NCBI GenBank assembly: GCA_947488235.1
Contig: CANLAQ010000002.1
Location: 38,190-102,189 of the forward strand
DNA length: 64,000 bases
Direction of reading: 5' to 3'
Source: Flavobacteriales bacterium
GTDB lineage: Bacteria; Bacteroidota; Bacteroidia; Flavobacteriales_D; Crocinitomicaceae
In this document: one piece after another, positions 51,208 to 61,742 of the stretch
Numbering within the stretch: the first letter of the stretch is position 1
Layout of the letters: the number at the start of each line of letters is the position of its first letter
The notes under the pieces: model-generated
What the model was told of the DNA's origin: nothing
Seen by the model: only the letters and a program-made list of their open reading frames with translations
Databases searched by the model: none
Made by a program: the position numbers and the translations under genes

Positions 51208-52760
51208 TACATCGGAATTTCTTCGTTGTCTTTATCTACAAAAACATAATCTAATAAATTCAATGCGGTCACACCATGAACAGGAATCCATTTCTTAAAT
51301 TTAAAATACCAAGCCCATTGTTTAGAACGAAGAAATCCACCTTTTTTGAAATATCCTTCCAAATAGGGGTGAACATGCAAGGAAACGCCACTAACTTTTC
51401 GGTCTAAAACCAAATAAGACAAGCTCGCCTCAATTTCTTCAGCAAATAATATACTGGCTTGAATTTCACCTGTTCCATTACATGTTGGACAAGACTCAGA
51501 TGTTTTAATTTGTGTTACTGGTCGAACGCGTTGACGGGTAATCTCAATGATACCAAATTTTGACGGAGGGATAATATTATGCTTAGCACGGTCAGATTTC
51601 ATGAATTCTTTCATCTTTTCAAAAAGAATTCTATTATTTTCTTTATCATGCATATCGATAAAATCGATACAGATAATACCGCCCATATCACGCAATTGTA
51701 ATACACGCGCCACTTCTTCAGCCGCCTCTATGTTAGTTGCTAAAGCATTAGACTCTTGTCCGTCAGCACCTTTTCTATTGCCACTATTGACATCAATAAC
51801 ATGCATTGCTTCCGTATGCTCAATGATGAGGTAACCTCCAGTAGGCATTGGAACTTTCTTTCCGAATAATGTTTTAATTTGTTTATTGATTCCAAAACGC
51901 TCGAAAATTGGAATTTTCCCGTCGTAAAGGTTTAATATTTGTTCTTTTCCAGGAGCAATTCCAATAATATAATCTTTCATTTCACCATGCAGCACTTCCT
52001 CATTTACATGGATATTTTTAAAATCTCCATTCAATAAATCACGCAACATAGAAGTTGTGGTATTCAATTCCCCTAAGACTCTTTTTGGCGCTTCTGAACC
52101 CAATGCATTGGCATGAATTTTTTTCCACTTTTCTAGTAAGTCATTTAAGTCTTGCTCTAAGTCTTCGGTTTTTTTATGTTCAGCAACAGTTCGAATAATT
52201 ACCCCAAAATTCTTCGGTATAATTCTTTCCATTAATTCTTTTAAGCGAGCTCTTTCCTCGGGTTCTTTGATTTTTTGCGAAATCGAAATCTTATTAGAAA
52301 AAGGCGCTAAAACCAAATATCGACCAGCTAATGTAATTTCTGAAGATAATCTTGGTCCTTTTGTGGAAATAGGTTCTTTGGCAATTTGTACTAAAATAGA
52401 TTGTGAAGATGATAAAACAGCATCAATTTTACCGTTTTTGTCAAGTTCTTTTTCAAATTTAAAATACATTAAATCCGGAACACTTTGTTTATTTCGTAAG
52501 GTGTCTTTGGTGAATTTACTTAGGGAATTAAATTGTTGTCCAAGATCTAAATAATGAAGGAAGGCATCTTTTTCATACCCAACATCGACAAATGCCGCGT
52601 TAAGACTTGGGGAGAGACGGCGAACCTTTCCTAAGTATACATCACCAACAGCAAAGTCAGAATTTCCTCTTTCTTCGTGCAGTTCAATTAGTTTTCCGTC
52701 TCGAAGTAACGCTATCCAAACTCCGTTGGAGCGCGCATCTACGACTAGTTCTAAGCTCAC
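51207..52760 (-). CDS. rng: Ribonuclease E/G family protein
   Basis: GDVYLGKVRRLSPSLNAAFVDVGYEKDAFLHYLDLG, MHVIDVNSGNRKG, GGIICIDFIDM, CPTCNGTGEI. Confidence 0.94.
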   Translation of the reverse strand: MSLELVVDARSNGVWIALLRDGKLIELHEERGNSDFAVGDVYLGKVRRLSPSLNAAFVDVGYEKDAFLHYLDLGQQFNSLSKFTKDTLRNKQSVPDLMYFKFEKELDKNGKIDAVLSSSQSILVQIAKEPISTKGPRLSSEITLAGRYLVLAPFSNKISISQKIKEPEERARLKELMERIIPKNFGVIIRTVAEHKKTEDLEQDLNDLLEKWKKIHANALGSEAPKRVLGELNTTTSMLRDLLNGDFKNIHVNEEVLHGEMKDYIIGIAPGKEQILNLYDGKIPIFERFGINKQIKTLFGKKVPMPTGGYLIIEHTEAMHVIDVNSGNRKGADGQESNALATNIEAAEEVARVLQLRDMGGIICIDFIDMHDKENNRILFEKMKEFMKSDRAKHNIIPPSKFGIIEITRQRVRPVTQIKTSESCPTCNGTGEIQASILFAEEIEASLSYLVLDRKVSGVSLHVHPYLEGYFKKGGFLRSKQWAWYFKFKKWIPVHGVTALNLLDYVFVDKDNEEIPM

Positions 52761-52790
52761 AATAAATATTTTTATGATAAAACAATGAAA

Positions 52791-52813
52791 GCTCAGTAAT
52801 ACTATTACTGAGC
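52791..52813 (-). terminator. Perfect palindrome, probable terminator/processing hairpin between the small basic ORF and rng
   Basis: GCTCAGTAAT-ACT-ATTACTGAGC, 10-bp stem, 3-nt loop; weak T-rich sequence on minus-strand 3' side. Confidence 0.55.
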
Positions 52814-52836
52814 CTCACATCAAATAATGATTAAGC

Positions 52837-52929
52837 TTATTTTTTCTTCTTGTGGCGATTCTTTCTAAGTCTCTTCTTACGCTTGTGCGTCGCCATTTTA
52901 TGTCTTTTTCTTTTTTTACCGCTTGGCAT
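52837..52929 (-). CDS. 30-aa highly basic protein, AURKAIP1/COX24-domain-like (candidate small ribosomal protein)
   Basis: Reverse strand reads MPSGKKRKRHKMATHKRKKRLRKNRHKKKK*; absent from the ORF track because it is short. Confidence 0.85.
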   Translation of the reverse strand: MPSGKKRKRHKMATHKRKKRLRKNRHKKKK

Positions 52930-53030
52930 ATGCTATATATTTTTCTTGTTATCTGAAATACTGGTATTATCTTACCACCCTTTTGGGGAGGGCAAAGATA
53001 ATGAAATTAATTGAATCACCAAACCGAATA

Positions 53031-53321
53031 TTAACCAACCTTTACTTGTGATTTTACTTGCTCCACAAATGTTTTTGCTGGTTTGAATGATGGAATGTTA
53101 TGTGCTGGAATGATAATGGTTGTGTTTTTTGAAATGTTTCTTCCTGTTTTTTGTGCTCTTTCTTTCACAATAAAACTTCCAAATCCTCTTAAATATACAT
53201 TATTTCCTTTAGCCAATGATGTTTTGATGGAGTTCATAAACGATTCAACAGCTCTTAATGCTTCATTTTTTTCTAGTCCCGTTTCTACTGCGATGTCGGT
53301 TACAATATCTGCTTTTGTCAT
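53031..53321 (-). CDS. hup: HU family DNA-binding protein
   Basis: MTKADIVTDIAVETGLEKNEALRAVESFM, LRGFGSFIVKERAQKTGRNISKNTTIIIPAHNIPSFKPAK. Confidence 0.94.
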   Translation of the reverse strand: MTKADIVTDIAVETGLEKNEALRAVESFMNSIKTSLAKGNNVYLRGFGSFIVKERAQKTGRNISKNTTIIIPAHNIPSFKPAKTFVEQVKSQVKVG

Positions 53322-53430
53322 TATTATTAGAGTTTAAGTTTTTACAATTAGTATTTTCGCGCTACAAAAGTATATTAGATATCTTAATTGGAACGATTTT
53401 AATTAAAATATTTCAAATAAAAATTTACAA

Positions 53431-54474
53431 ATGGCTAATTTTCAAGAGGAAATTATAAATTGGTATTTAATAAATAAGCGTGATTTACCCTGGAGAAATA
53501 CTCAGGACCCTTATAAAATCTGGTTAAGCGAAATAATCTTGCAACAAACTAGAGTTCAACAAGGCCTACCATACTATCTAAAATTCTTAAATGCCTTCCC
53601 TACTATTTATGATTTTGCCCAGGCAAGTGAACAGGAAGTTTTATCCCTATGGCAAGGATTAGGGTATTATTCTAGGGCAAGGAATATGAGAAAAACTGCT
53701 ATTCAAATCGTCGACTTTTTTAATGGTGAATTTCCAAAAACAGAAAAGGAATTACTGTCTTTATTTGGTGTAGGTAAATATTCTGCTGCGGCCATCGGAT
53801 CCTTTGCCTTTAGACTTCCCTTAGCAGTTGTAGATGGAAATGTTTACCGCGTCTTGTCTAGGGTATTTAATATGGACACCCCCATCGATACTCCTCAAGG
53901 TCAAAGAGCGTTTCAAGAATTAGCTTCTACTCTCCTTCCTATACATACGCCTGACACTTATAATCAAGCCATTATGGAATTTGGTGCTTTACAATGTACT
54001 CCCAAAAGTCCAGACTGCCCCAATTGTGTTTTGTTTGCCAGTTGTTTAGGTAGGATTGACAAAAACATAGATGCCTTACCGGTAAAAATTAAAAGTATTA
54101 AAACGCGCAATAGATTTTTTGCTTATCAAGTTTTTATCGATGATGAAAACAGAACGATTATTCAAGAGAGGGGGCCAAAAGATATTTGGCAAGGACTATT
54201 TGAATTCCCCTTACTTGAATTTGAAACGGAGGAATTAACCATGAATTTTATGAATACTGAAGCATCAAAAATAAGAGAGGTCTCTAATGTTATAAAGCAT
54301 AAATTAACCCATCAGTTGATTTTTGCTTATTTTATTGTTTATAGAAAAACTAATTTGCCAAATGACTTAAAACCCAATCAAAAGGTAATGACTTTTTCAA
54401 ATATTGACTCACTTCCCAAGTCTCGATTGATGGAGAAATTTTTAGAATCTGTCAATCCTATTCTTTTTGCTTAA
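53431..54474 (+). CDS. mutY: A/G-specific adenine glycosylase
   Basis: DLPWRNTQDPYKIWLSEIILQQTRVQQG, GLGYYSRARN, FGVGKYSAAAIGSFAF, VVDGNVYRVLSR, C-x6-C-x2-C-x5-C cluster. Confidence 0.95.
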   Translation: MANFQEEIINWYLINKRDLPWRNTQDPYKIWLSEIILQQTRVQQGLPYYLKFLNAFPTIYDFAQASEQEVLSLWQGLGYYSRARNMRKTAIQIVDFFNGEFPKTEKELLSLFGVGKYSAAAIGSFAFRLPLAVVDGNVYRVLSRVFNMDTPIDTPQGQRAFQELASTLLPIHTPDTYNQAIMEFGALQCTPKSPDCPNCVLFASCLGRIDKNIDALPVKIKSIKTRNRFFAYQVFIDDENRTIIQERGPKDIWQGLFEFPLLEFETEELTMNFMNTEASKIREVSNVIKHKLTHQLIFAYFIVYRKTNLPNDLKPNQKVMTFSNIDSLPKSRLMEKFLESVNPILFA

Positions 54475-54525
54475 GTAGAGAAGAATGTTATTAACTTTGA
54501 AATCTAAATTAATGAAGCCTTCAAA

Positions 54526-55896
54526 ATGATTTTTACGCCAACAACATCAAACACTGCTAATAAAATCCATTTTTGGAATGGAAAAACAGCGTCTCTTTCG
54601 AATGAACTTAAAGCTTTAGGGAATTCTATTATTGAAAAAAAGGGGAAGTGGGACTTTGAAAAATCAAGTTCATCTTTTATAATTTTGGTGAATTGTGATC
54701 AAATGACCCCGGAACTTTATAGAAAAACTGCCTTTGAAATTTATGAGTTAATTAAGAAGGAACTAATTTCAATTTCAATCGAAGAAGCCAACGATGCGCT
54801 CTATCCATTTATCGAGGGATTGGCATTGTCATCTTATCAGTTTGATCGCTTTTTAAGTAAAAAAAATAAACCGAAATTAACGGAAGTATTTGTTCCTGGA
54901 ATGGATGCTAAACAATTGGAAGAATTAGAGGCAACAACAAAAGCAGTCTTTTGGGCACGGGATATGGTTAACACGCCTGTTTCTCATCTAAATGCAGAGC
55001 AATTTTCAACAGAAATAAGTGATCTTTTGGGTTCTGTTGGTGTGCTTGTAGAAGTGTTAGAAAAATCAAAGATTGAAGCACTAAAAATGGGGGGTTTGTT
55101 GGCTGTCAATAAAGGCTCAATTGATCCGCCAACATTTACAATTGCTGAATATAAACCTGCAAACGCTAAGAACCAACAAGCGATTGTTTTGGTTGGAAAA
55201 GGAGTTGTATATGATACAGGAGGATTGAGTTTAAAGCCAACTCCAGGATCAATGGATGTTATGAAAAGTGATATGGCAGGAGCTGCTGGAGTAATTGGCG
55301 CTTTATATTTAGCCGCTAAACAAAAACTACCCGTTCATGTAATTGCTTTAATCCCGGCTACGGACAATAGACCAGGATTAAATGCCTATACTCCGGGAGA
55401 TGTTATAACCATGTTTAATGGATCTACTGTCGAAGTCCTGAATACAGACGCTGAAGGCAGAATGATTTTAGCAGATGCCTTATCTTATTCAGCAAAATAT
55501 AATCCTGCTCTTGTAATTGATGCAGCAACTTTAACCGGCGCCGCTTTAAGGGCAATTGGAACTCACGCAGCAATAATTATGGGCAACGCGGATGATACCA
55601 TTTTTAATCAATTAGAATCTGCTGGCAATCAAGTTCATGAACGGGTTGTTCGTTTCCCATTCTGGGAGGAGTATAAAGAAGAAATGAAATCAAAAATAGC
55701 AGACTTAAAGAATATTGGAGGTCCAAACGGAGGAATGATATCAGCAGGAAAGTTCCTCGAAACCTTCGTGTCTGCTCCCTATGTGCACATGGATGTTGCT
55801 GGACCAGCTTGGCTTGACGCTAAAGAAAACTATAAAGGCATCTCGGGAACTGGATACGGGGTTAGATTGTTATATACATTCTTAAAAAATTATTAA
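54526..55896 (+). CDS. Leucyl aminopeptidase (M17)
   Basis: VGKGVVYDTGGLSLKPTPGSMDVMKSDMAGAAGV, NTDAEGRMILADALSY. Confidence 0.95.
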   Translation: MIFTPTTSNTANKIHFWNGKTASLSNELKALGNSIIEKKGKWDFEKSSSSFIILVNCDQMTPELYRKTAFEIYELIKKELISISIEEANDALYPFIEGLALSSYQFDRFLSKKNKPKLTEVFVPGMDAKQLEELEATTKAVFWARDMVNTPVSHLNAEQFSTEISDLLGSVGVLVEVLEKSKIEALKMGGLLAVNKGSIDPPTFTIAEYKPANAKNQQAIVLVGKGVVYDTGGLSLKPTPGSMDVMKSDMAGAAGVIGALYLAAKQKLPVHVIALIPATDNRPGLNAYTPGDVITMFNGSTVEVLNTDAEGRMILADALSYSAKYNPALVIDAATLTGAALRAIGTHAAIIMGNADDTIFNQLESAGNQVHERVVRFPFWEEYKEEMKSKIADLKNIGGPNGGMISAGKFLETFVSAPYVHMDVAGPAWLDAKENYKGISGTGYGVRLLYTFLKNY

Positions 55897-55897
55897 A

Positions 55898-56971
55898 ATG
55901 GACAGAGAGCCAACAAGTATAAAAGTGGGAATTTCTATTGGTGATATCAATGGAATAGGGGTAGAAATAATTATAAAAGCGCTTAAAGATAATCGAATCT
56001 TAAATGAATTCACGCCAGTCATTTATGGCTCAAGTCTTGCCCTTTCACACTATAAGAAAACATTAGAAATGCCCGATTTTTCTTATTTAATTTGCAAAAC
56101 AGCAGATGAAATTCAAGAGAAGAAAATCAATGTACTTAATTGCATAGACGATGAGGTAATAGTTCAAGAGGGAACATCAACCCCATTGTCTGCAAAATTG
56201 GCGATTAAAAGTCTTGAAAAAGCGGCGGGAGACTTAGCTTCAGGTAAAATCGATGTGCTTGTAACAGCGCCCCTATCTAAAGAAAGTGTACAGCAAGCAG
56301 GCTTTGAATTTCCAGGGCACACTGAATTTTTAGCTGAAATGGCGGGAGTAAATGAAGCGTTAATGCTTCTTGTTTCTCCATTTTTAAAAGTGGCTTTGGT
56401 TACAAGTCATGTTCCCCTTAAGGAAGTTCCTGCGTTATTAACGAAGGAAAAAATAGTAGAAAAAATCCATACACTAGAAAAATCCTTAACAAAAGACTTT
56501 GGAATATCTAGACCAAAAATTGCAGTATTGGGACTCAATCCGCACGCGGGAGAAAATGGGAAGATAGGCTTGGAAGAACAAGAAATTATTTCTCCAGCAA
56601 TACAATTAGCAAAAAACGATGGGTCCTTAGTATATGGCCCTTATGCTGCAGATGGCTTTTTTGGTTCTGAACAAAGAAGTAAATTTGATGGTGTTCTTGC
56701 TATGTATCACGATCAAGGTTTAGCGGCTTTTAAAGCACTGTCTTTTGAAGAAGGAGTTAATTTTACCGCTGGATTACCAATTGTAAGAACTAGTCCAGAT
56801 CATGGTACCGCTTTCGATATCGCAGGTAAAAATATCGCCGAAGAACAATCCTTGAGAAGCGCAATTTATTTGGCTATTGAAATATATAAGAATAGAAAAT
56901 TTGAGAAGGAAATTAGTCAAAATCCCCTCGCAATTACCGTTGGAGAAAAAGACACCCACAACTCTAGGTAA
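55898..56971 (+). CDS. pdxA: 4-hydroxythreonine-4-phosphate dehydrogenase
   Basis: VGISIGDINGIGVEIIIKAL, LVTAPLSKESVQQAGFEFPGHTEFLAEM, GLNPHAGENGKIG, MYHDQGLAAFKAL, RTSPDHGTAFDIAGK. Confidence 0.95.
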   Translation: MDREPTSIKVGISIGDINGIGVEIIIKALKDNRILNEFTPVIYGSSLALSHYKKTLEMPDFSYLICKTADEIQEKKINVLNCIDDEVIVQEGTSTPLSAKLAIKSLEKAAGDLASGKIDVLVTAPLSKESVQQAGFEFPGHTEFLAEMAGVNEALMLLVSPFLKVALVTSHVPLKEVPALLTKEKIVEKIHTLEKSLTKDFGISRPKIAVLGLNPHAGENGKIGLEEQEIISPAIQLAKNDGSLVYGPYAADGFFGSEQRSKFDGVLAMYHDQGLAAFKALSFEEGVNFTAGLPIVRTSPDHGTAFDIAGKNIAEEQSLRSAIYLAIEIYKNRKFEKEISQNPLAITVGEKDTHNSR

Positions 56972-57013
56972 CTTCTTCTTTGAATTCTCGTTTTTTGTTT
57001 GAAAAAAAAGTAG

Positions 57014-57021
57014 TAACTTTG
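57014..57021 (+). promoter_or_regulatory. Bacteroidota -7-like box (TAnnTTTG) for the DUF177-rpmF-plsX-fabH-accBC cluster
   Basis: TAACTTTG 27 nt upstream of the first CDS, with a T-rich/TTG element about 16 nt further upstream. Confidence 0.6.
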
Positions 57022-57048
57022 TGCCCCTAAGTTTTAGGCAACTGTGAA

Positions 57049-57567
57049 ATGAAAAATAAAAATCAGTTTTTGATTCCTTTTGTAGGCCTTAAAATAGGGG
57101 AGCATCAGTTTGCTTTTGAATTGAATGAAAAGTTCTTTGAAGATTTACCACATTTATCCCTTGGAAAAGGGCAATTAAATGTTGAATTATCTCTTGACAA
57201 AAAAGAAACTATGCTGGTAGCATCGTTTTCTGTAGAGGGAGAGATAAATATGTTATGCAGTAAATGCAATGAGGAAGTAGTCACTGAAATATATGACGAA
57301 CTCGATTTGATTTACAAATTTGGATTAGAGCAAGAAGACAATGAAGCCTTGATTGTTTTACACCCTGACACCTATGAATTGGATGTATTTCAGCCGATTT
57401 ATGAAATGATAGTAATGGCACTTCCAACAAGGCCATTGCATGAAGAAGGGGAGTGTGATGAGGAAATGGTGAAGCTAATCCAAAAATATATGCAAACTGA
57501 AAGTATAGTAATAGAAGCACAAAAAGAAGAAGACCCTCGATGGTCAGCATTAAAAAATTTGAATTAA
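57049..57567 (+). CDS. DUF177 (YceD-like) protein
   Basis: CSKCNEEVVTEIYDEL motif; immediately upstream of rpmF. Confidence 0.88.
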   Translation: MKNKNQFLIPFVGLKIGEHQFAFELNEKFFEDLPHLSLGKGQLNVELSLDKKETMLVASFSVEGEINMLCSKCNEEVVTEIYDELDLIYKFGLEQEDNEALIVLHPDTYELDVFQPIYEMIVMALPTRPLHEEGECDEEMVKLIQKYMQTESIVIEAQKEEDPRWSALKNLN

Positions 57568-57585
57568 AATTAAGTAATATAGATT

Positions 57586-57777
57586 ATGGCACATCCTAAA
57601 CGGAAAATCTCCAAAACCAGAAGAGATAAAAGAAGGACTCATATCAATGCAGTAGCAAAGAATATCGCTACTTGTCCAACAACAGGACAACCTCACCTTT
57701 TTCACCATGCGCATTGGCATGAGGGAAAATTATACTACAAAGGAAGAGTTGTAGCTGAAAAAGAAGTTGCGGCTTAA
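57586..57777 (+). CDS. rpmF: 50S ribosomal protein L32
   Basis: [56 protein letters not shown]. Confidence 0.97.
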   Translation: MAHPKRKISKTRRDKRRTHINAVAKNIATCPTTGQPHLFHHAHWHEGKLYYKGRVVAEKEVAA

Positions 57778-57792
57778 TCCCGTAAACTTTTT

Positions 57793-58731
57793 ATGAGGGT
57801 AGGCATAGATATTTCCGGCGGAGACTTCGCCCCTCTCGCAAACATAAGAGGAGCAATTCTTGCTAAAAAAACACTCAAAGAAAGTGTTACTATTGTCTTG
57901 ATTGGAAATCAAGATGAGATCGCTATTGCCTTAGAATCTGAGAATACAGATCAGTTACAATTTGAAATTGTACACGCCCCCGATGTCATAACAATGCATG
58001 ATCACCCAGCCCGAGCTTTTACTCAAAAACCACAAAGTTCTATTTCTGTAGGTTTTGAAATGTTAGCCAAGGGTAAAATAAACGCTTTTGCAAGTACTGG
58101 AAATACCGGCGCAATGTTAGTGGGTTCTATCTATAAAATAAAAAATATTCCGGGGATTATTCGCCCATGTATCACATCTACTTTACCTGCAATAAATGGA
58201 GCTAATACCATTCTTTTGGATGTTGGGTCTAATGCAGACTGTAGAGCAGATGTTTTATATCAATTCGCTGTTTTAGGTTCTTTATATAGCAAACATGTTC
58301 AGGGTGTCAAAAAGCCTCGTGTTGCATTATTAAATATCGGAGAAGAAGAGACCAAGGGAAATTTAGTAACGCAAGCCACTTATAAACTAATGGAGGAATC
58401 CGAAGAGATTTTCTTTATCGGAAATATTGAAGGTAGAGATATTTTTCAGGGTCTTGCAGATGTAATTGTTTGTGATGGATTTACCGGAAACATTGTATTA
58501 AAAGAAGCTGAAGGCATTTATACTTTGTTAAAACAAAGGGGCATACAAGATGAATATTTCGAGCGCTTTAATTATGAAAATTATGGCGGAACTCCTATCT
58601 TAGGGGTTAAAGGAAATGTAATTATTGGACATGGTATTTCTAATGATATTGCTGTGAAAAATATGCTTTTACTTGCTTTTGATGTTGCGAAATCGAATCT
58701 TTCAAGAAAAATAAATCGAGCATTTAATTAA
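57793..58731 (+). CDS. plsX: Phosphate acyltransferase PlsX
   Basis: MRVGIDISGGDFAPLANIRGA, FASTGNTGAMLVGS, NIEGRDIFQGLADVIVCDGFTGNIVLK. Confidence 0.95.
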   Translation: MRVGIDISGGDFAPLANIRGAILAKKTLKESVTIVLIGNQDEIAIALESENTDQLQFEIVHAPDVITMHDHPARAFTQKPQSSISVGFEMLAKGKINAFASTGNTGAMLVGSIYKIKNIPGIIRPCITSTLPAINGANTILLDVGSNADCRADVLYQFAVLGSLYSKHVQGVKKPRVALLNIGEEETKGNLVTQATYKLMEESEEIFFIGNIEGRDIFQGLADVIVCDGFTGNIVLKEAEGIYTLLKQRGIQDEYFERFNYENYGGTPILGVKGNVIIGHGISNDIAVKNMLLLAFDVAKSNLSRKINRAFN

Positions 58732-58734
58732 TTT

Positions 58735-59724
58735 ATGAAGAAAATATCAGCCGCAATAACAGGTGTTCATGGTTTTGTTCCAAAGGACATATTGAGTAAT
58801 GAAGATTTATCTAAAATTGTAGATACTTCTGATGAATGGATATTGTCTAGAACCGGAATCAAGGAACGACGCATTATGAAGGACGGAGCTTCGTCTGATA
58901 TGGCGATGGAAGCGGTAAACGCACTTTTACGCAAAAAAAAAATTGACCCCCTAGAAATAGAATTGGTTATAGTGGGAACTGTTACTCCTGACCATCCTTT
59001 TCCAAGTACAGCGAATATACTTTGTGATAAAACTGGAATGAAGAATGCTTGGGGATTTGATTTAAATGCAGCATGCTCAGGGTTTTTATTCGCACTTTCT
59101 ACAGGAGCGCAATTTATTGAGACCGGTAAATATAAAAAAGTGTTGGTTGTAGGAGTTGATAAAATGACATCAATTGTTGATTATCAAGACCGCACAACCT
59201 GTGTGATTTTTGGCGATGGAGCCGGTGTAGTGCTTTTAGAACCAAATGAAGAAGGTTTAGGAATTCAAGATTTTATACTTAGAAGTGATGGTTCTGGCCG
59301 TGAGTTTTTAGTACAGCCAGCGGGCGGTTCTGCTATGCCACCTTCTCATGAAACTATTGATCAACGCATGCATTATGTAAAGCAAGAAGGTAAGCAAGTT
59401 TATAAATTTGCTGTTACTAATATGGCTGAGGTTTCTGCTGAAATAATGGAAAAAAATAATTTAACAAGCGATGATGTTGCCTGGTTAGTTCCTCACCAAG
59501 CCAATCTTCGCATTATCGATGCTACTGCAAATCGCATGGGACTTCCTAGCGAAAAGGTGATGATCAATATTCAAAAATATGGAAATACGACCGCGGGTAC
59601 TTTACCTTTGTGTTTGTGGGACTATGAGAGTCAACTTAAAAAAGGAGATAATATAATTCTTTCTGCTTTTGGCGGTGGCTTTACTTGGGGAGCTGTTTAT
59701 ATCAAATGGGCATATAATTCTTAA
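58735..59724 (+). CDS. fabH: Beta-ketoacyl-ACP synthase III
   Basis: [65 protein letters not shown]. Confidence 0.96.
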   Translation: MKKISAAITGVHGFVPKDILSNEDLSKIVDTSDEWILSRTGIKERRIMKDGASSDMAMEAVNALLRKKKIDPLEIELVIVGTVTPDHPFPSTANILCDKTGMKNAWGFDLNAACSGFLFALSTGAQFIETGKYKKVLVVGVDKMTSIVDYQDRTTCVIFGDGAGVVLLEPNEEGLGIQDFILRSDGSGREFLVQPAGGSAMPPSHETIDQRMHYVKQEGKQVYKFAVTNMAEVSAEIMEKNNLTSDDVAWLVPHQANLRIIDATANRMGLPSEKVMINIQKYGNTTAGTLPLCLWDYESQLKKGDNIILSAFGGGFTWGAVYIKWAYNS

Positions 59725-59753
59725 TTTAGCAATAATTTTTTAATCAAATAAAA

Positions 59754-60233
59754 ATGAATACAGACGAAATCAGAGAATTAATCAAGCTTGTGTCTAAAGC
59801 AGGCATTGGTAGAGTGGAAATTGAAAGAGACGGTTTCTACATAAATATTGAAGGCGGAATGACACACAATGGTGATCAACCCATCTATGTTCAGGCGCCA
59901 CAAAATCAAGTAATGCAAACACCTGCAGCTGTTGCTCCTCAGGCAGCAATTCCAGCTCCTGTTGCTGCACCTGCAGCGGTAGAAGAATCTAATGCTGTAG
60001 TAATAAAATCTACTATGATCGGTACTTTTTATCGTTCATCAGGTCCTGACAAAGATTCTTTTGTTTCAGTAGGGTCCATGATTCAAAAAGGCGATAAAAT
60101 TTGTATCATCGAAGCAATGAAATTGTTTAATGAAATTGAAGCTGAAATTTCTGGTAAAATTGTAAAAATATTGGTTGACGATGCTTCTCCTGTAGAATAT
60201 GATCAACCCCTATTTCTTGTTGAGCCAGCATAA
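59754..60233 (+). CDS. accB: Acetyl-CoA carboxylase biotin carboxyl carrier protein
   Basis: [51 protein letters not shown]. Confidence 0.96.
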   Translation: MNTDEIRELIKLVSKAGIGRVEIERDGFYINIEGGMTHNGDQPIYVQAPQNQVMQTPAAVAPQAAIPAPVAAPAAVEESNAVVIKSTMIGTFYRSSGPDKDSFVSVGSMIQKGDKICIIEAMKLFNEIEAEISGKIVKILVDDASPVEYDQPLFLVEPA

Positions 60234-60253
60234 TTTACCCCAAAACTTTTACA

Positions 60254-61588
60254 ATGTTCAAAAAAATATTAATTGCCAATAGAGGTGAAATTGCCATGCG
60301 AATTATTCGCACCTGTAAAGAAATGGGAATTAAAACCGTTGCTGTTTATTCAACAGCAGATAAAGATAGTTTGCCCGTTAGATTTGCAGATGAAGCGGTT
60401 TGCATTGGACCTCCAGTTTCTTCTAAATCATATCTTTCAATACCCAATATTATTGCTGCGGCTGAAATCACAAATGCAGATGCAATTCATCCAGGATATG
60501 GTTTTCTTTCTGAAAATGAAAAATTTTCAAAGGTTTGTCAAGAGCACGGAATTAAATTTATTGGCGCCCTGCCGGAACAAATTGCCGGAATGGGAGATAA
60601 AGCAACAGCAAAAGCAACAATGATTAGTGCAGGTGTTCCATGTATTCCAGGGTCTGTTGGCTTGCTAAAGGATGTTAAGGATGCTATTGCAAATGCAAAA
60701 ATTGTAAAATACCCAGTAATTCTAAAAGCTACAGCCGGAGGAGGTGGAAAAGGAATGCGTATCGTTTGGAAAGAGGAGGATATTCAAGATGCTTGGGACT
60801 CTGCGCGACAAGAAGCAAAAGCCGCCTTCGGAAATGATGGAATTTACATGGAAAAATATATTGAGGAGCCAAGACATATCGAAATTCAAATTGCTGGAGA
60901 CCAATATGGAAATGCTTGTCATTTATCAGAAAGAGATTGTTCCATTCAAAGACGCCATCAAAAACTAGTGGAAGAAACTCCTTCACCATTTATGACGCCC
61001 GAATTGCGTGAAAAAATGGGAGAAGCTGCGATCAGAGCGGCCAAAGCGGTTAAGTACGAAGGTGTTGGAACTGTTGAGTTTTTAGTAGATAAAAACAGAG
61101 ATTTTTATTTCATGGAAATGAACACCCGTATTCAGGTTGAGCATACTATTACTGAAGAGGTAATTAATTATGATTTAGTAAAAGAGCAAATTAAACTAGC
61201 TGCAGGTGAAAAAATTTCCGGTAAAAATCATTTTCCTTTACTACACGCTATTCAGTGTCGCATCAATGCGGAAGATCCTTACAATGATTTTAGACCAAGC
61301 CCCGGAAAGATTACACAATACCATTCTCCAGGTGGACATGGAGTAAGAATTGATACGCATGTTTATGCTGGTTATACTATTCCATCGAATTATGATTCTA
61401 TGATTTCAAAATTAATTGTCGTTGCACAAACTCGTGAGGAAGCAATTTTAAAAATGAAACGCGCACTTGATGAATACATAATTGAGGGCGTGAAAACTAC
61501 CATCCCTTTCCATCAAAAATTGATGATGGATAAAGATTTTAGATCTGGTAATTTTACTACAAAATTCATGGAAACATTCGAAATGTAA
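60254..61588 (+). CDS. accC: Acetyl-CoA carboxylase biotin carboxylase
   Basis: [92 protein letters not shown]. Confidence 0.97.
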   Translation: MFKKILIANRGEIAMRIIRTCKEMGIKTVAVYSTADKDSLPVRFADEAVCIGPPVSSKSYLSIPNIIAAAEITNADAIHPGYGFLSENEKFSKVCQEHGIKFIGALPEQIAGMGDKATAKATMISAGVPCIPGSVGLLKDVKDAIANAKIVKYPVILKATAGGGGKGMRIVWKEEDIQDAWDSARQEAKAAFGNDGIYMEKYIEEPRHIEIQIAGDQYGNACHLSERDCSIQRRHQKLVEETPSPFMTPELREKMGEAAIRAAKAVKYEGVGTVEFLVDKNRDFYFMEMNTRIQVEHTITEEVINYDLVKEQIKLAAGEKISGKNHFPLLHAIQCRINAEDPYNDFRPSPGKITQYHSPGGHGVRIDTHVYAGYTIPSNYDSMISKLIVVAQTREEAILKMKRALDEYIIEGVKTTIPFHQKLMMDKDFRSGNFTTKFMETFEM

Positions 61589-61612
61589 TTTAAACAGTAG
61601 GTTTGTTCATTT

Positions 61613-61640
61613 AGCCGGAGTTTTTCCGGCTTTTTTTTTA
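61613..61640 (+). terminator. Intrinsic terminator after accC
   Basis: AGCCGGA-GTTTT-TCCGGCT followed by TTTTTTTT. Confidence 0.88.
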
Positions 61641-61742
61641 TCTTCAACTTTGTAAATTAGGCAACTATGCCCTTTTTTTTCGTCTATAATTTATTAAATT
61701 TAACTTAATATTTGGCGTAAAGAATTTTTTATACAAGTGTAA

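Noticed and set aside
60273-60989. Alternative-frame ORFs within accC
   Set aside because: accC is unambiguous over this region; shadow ORFs.
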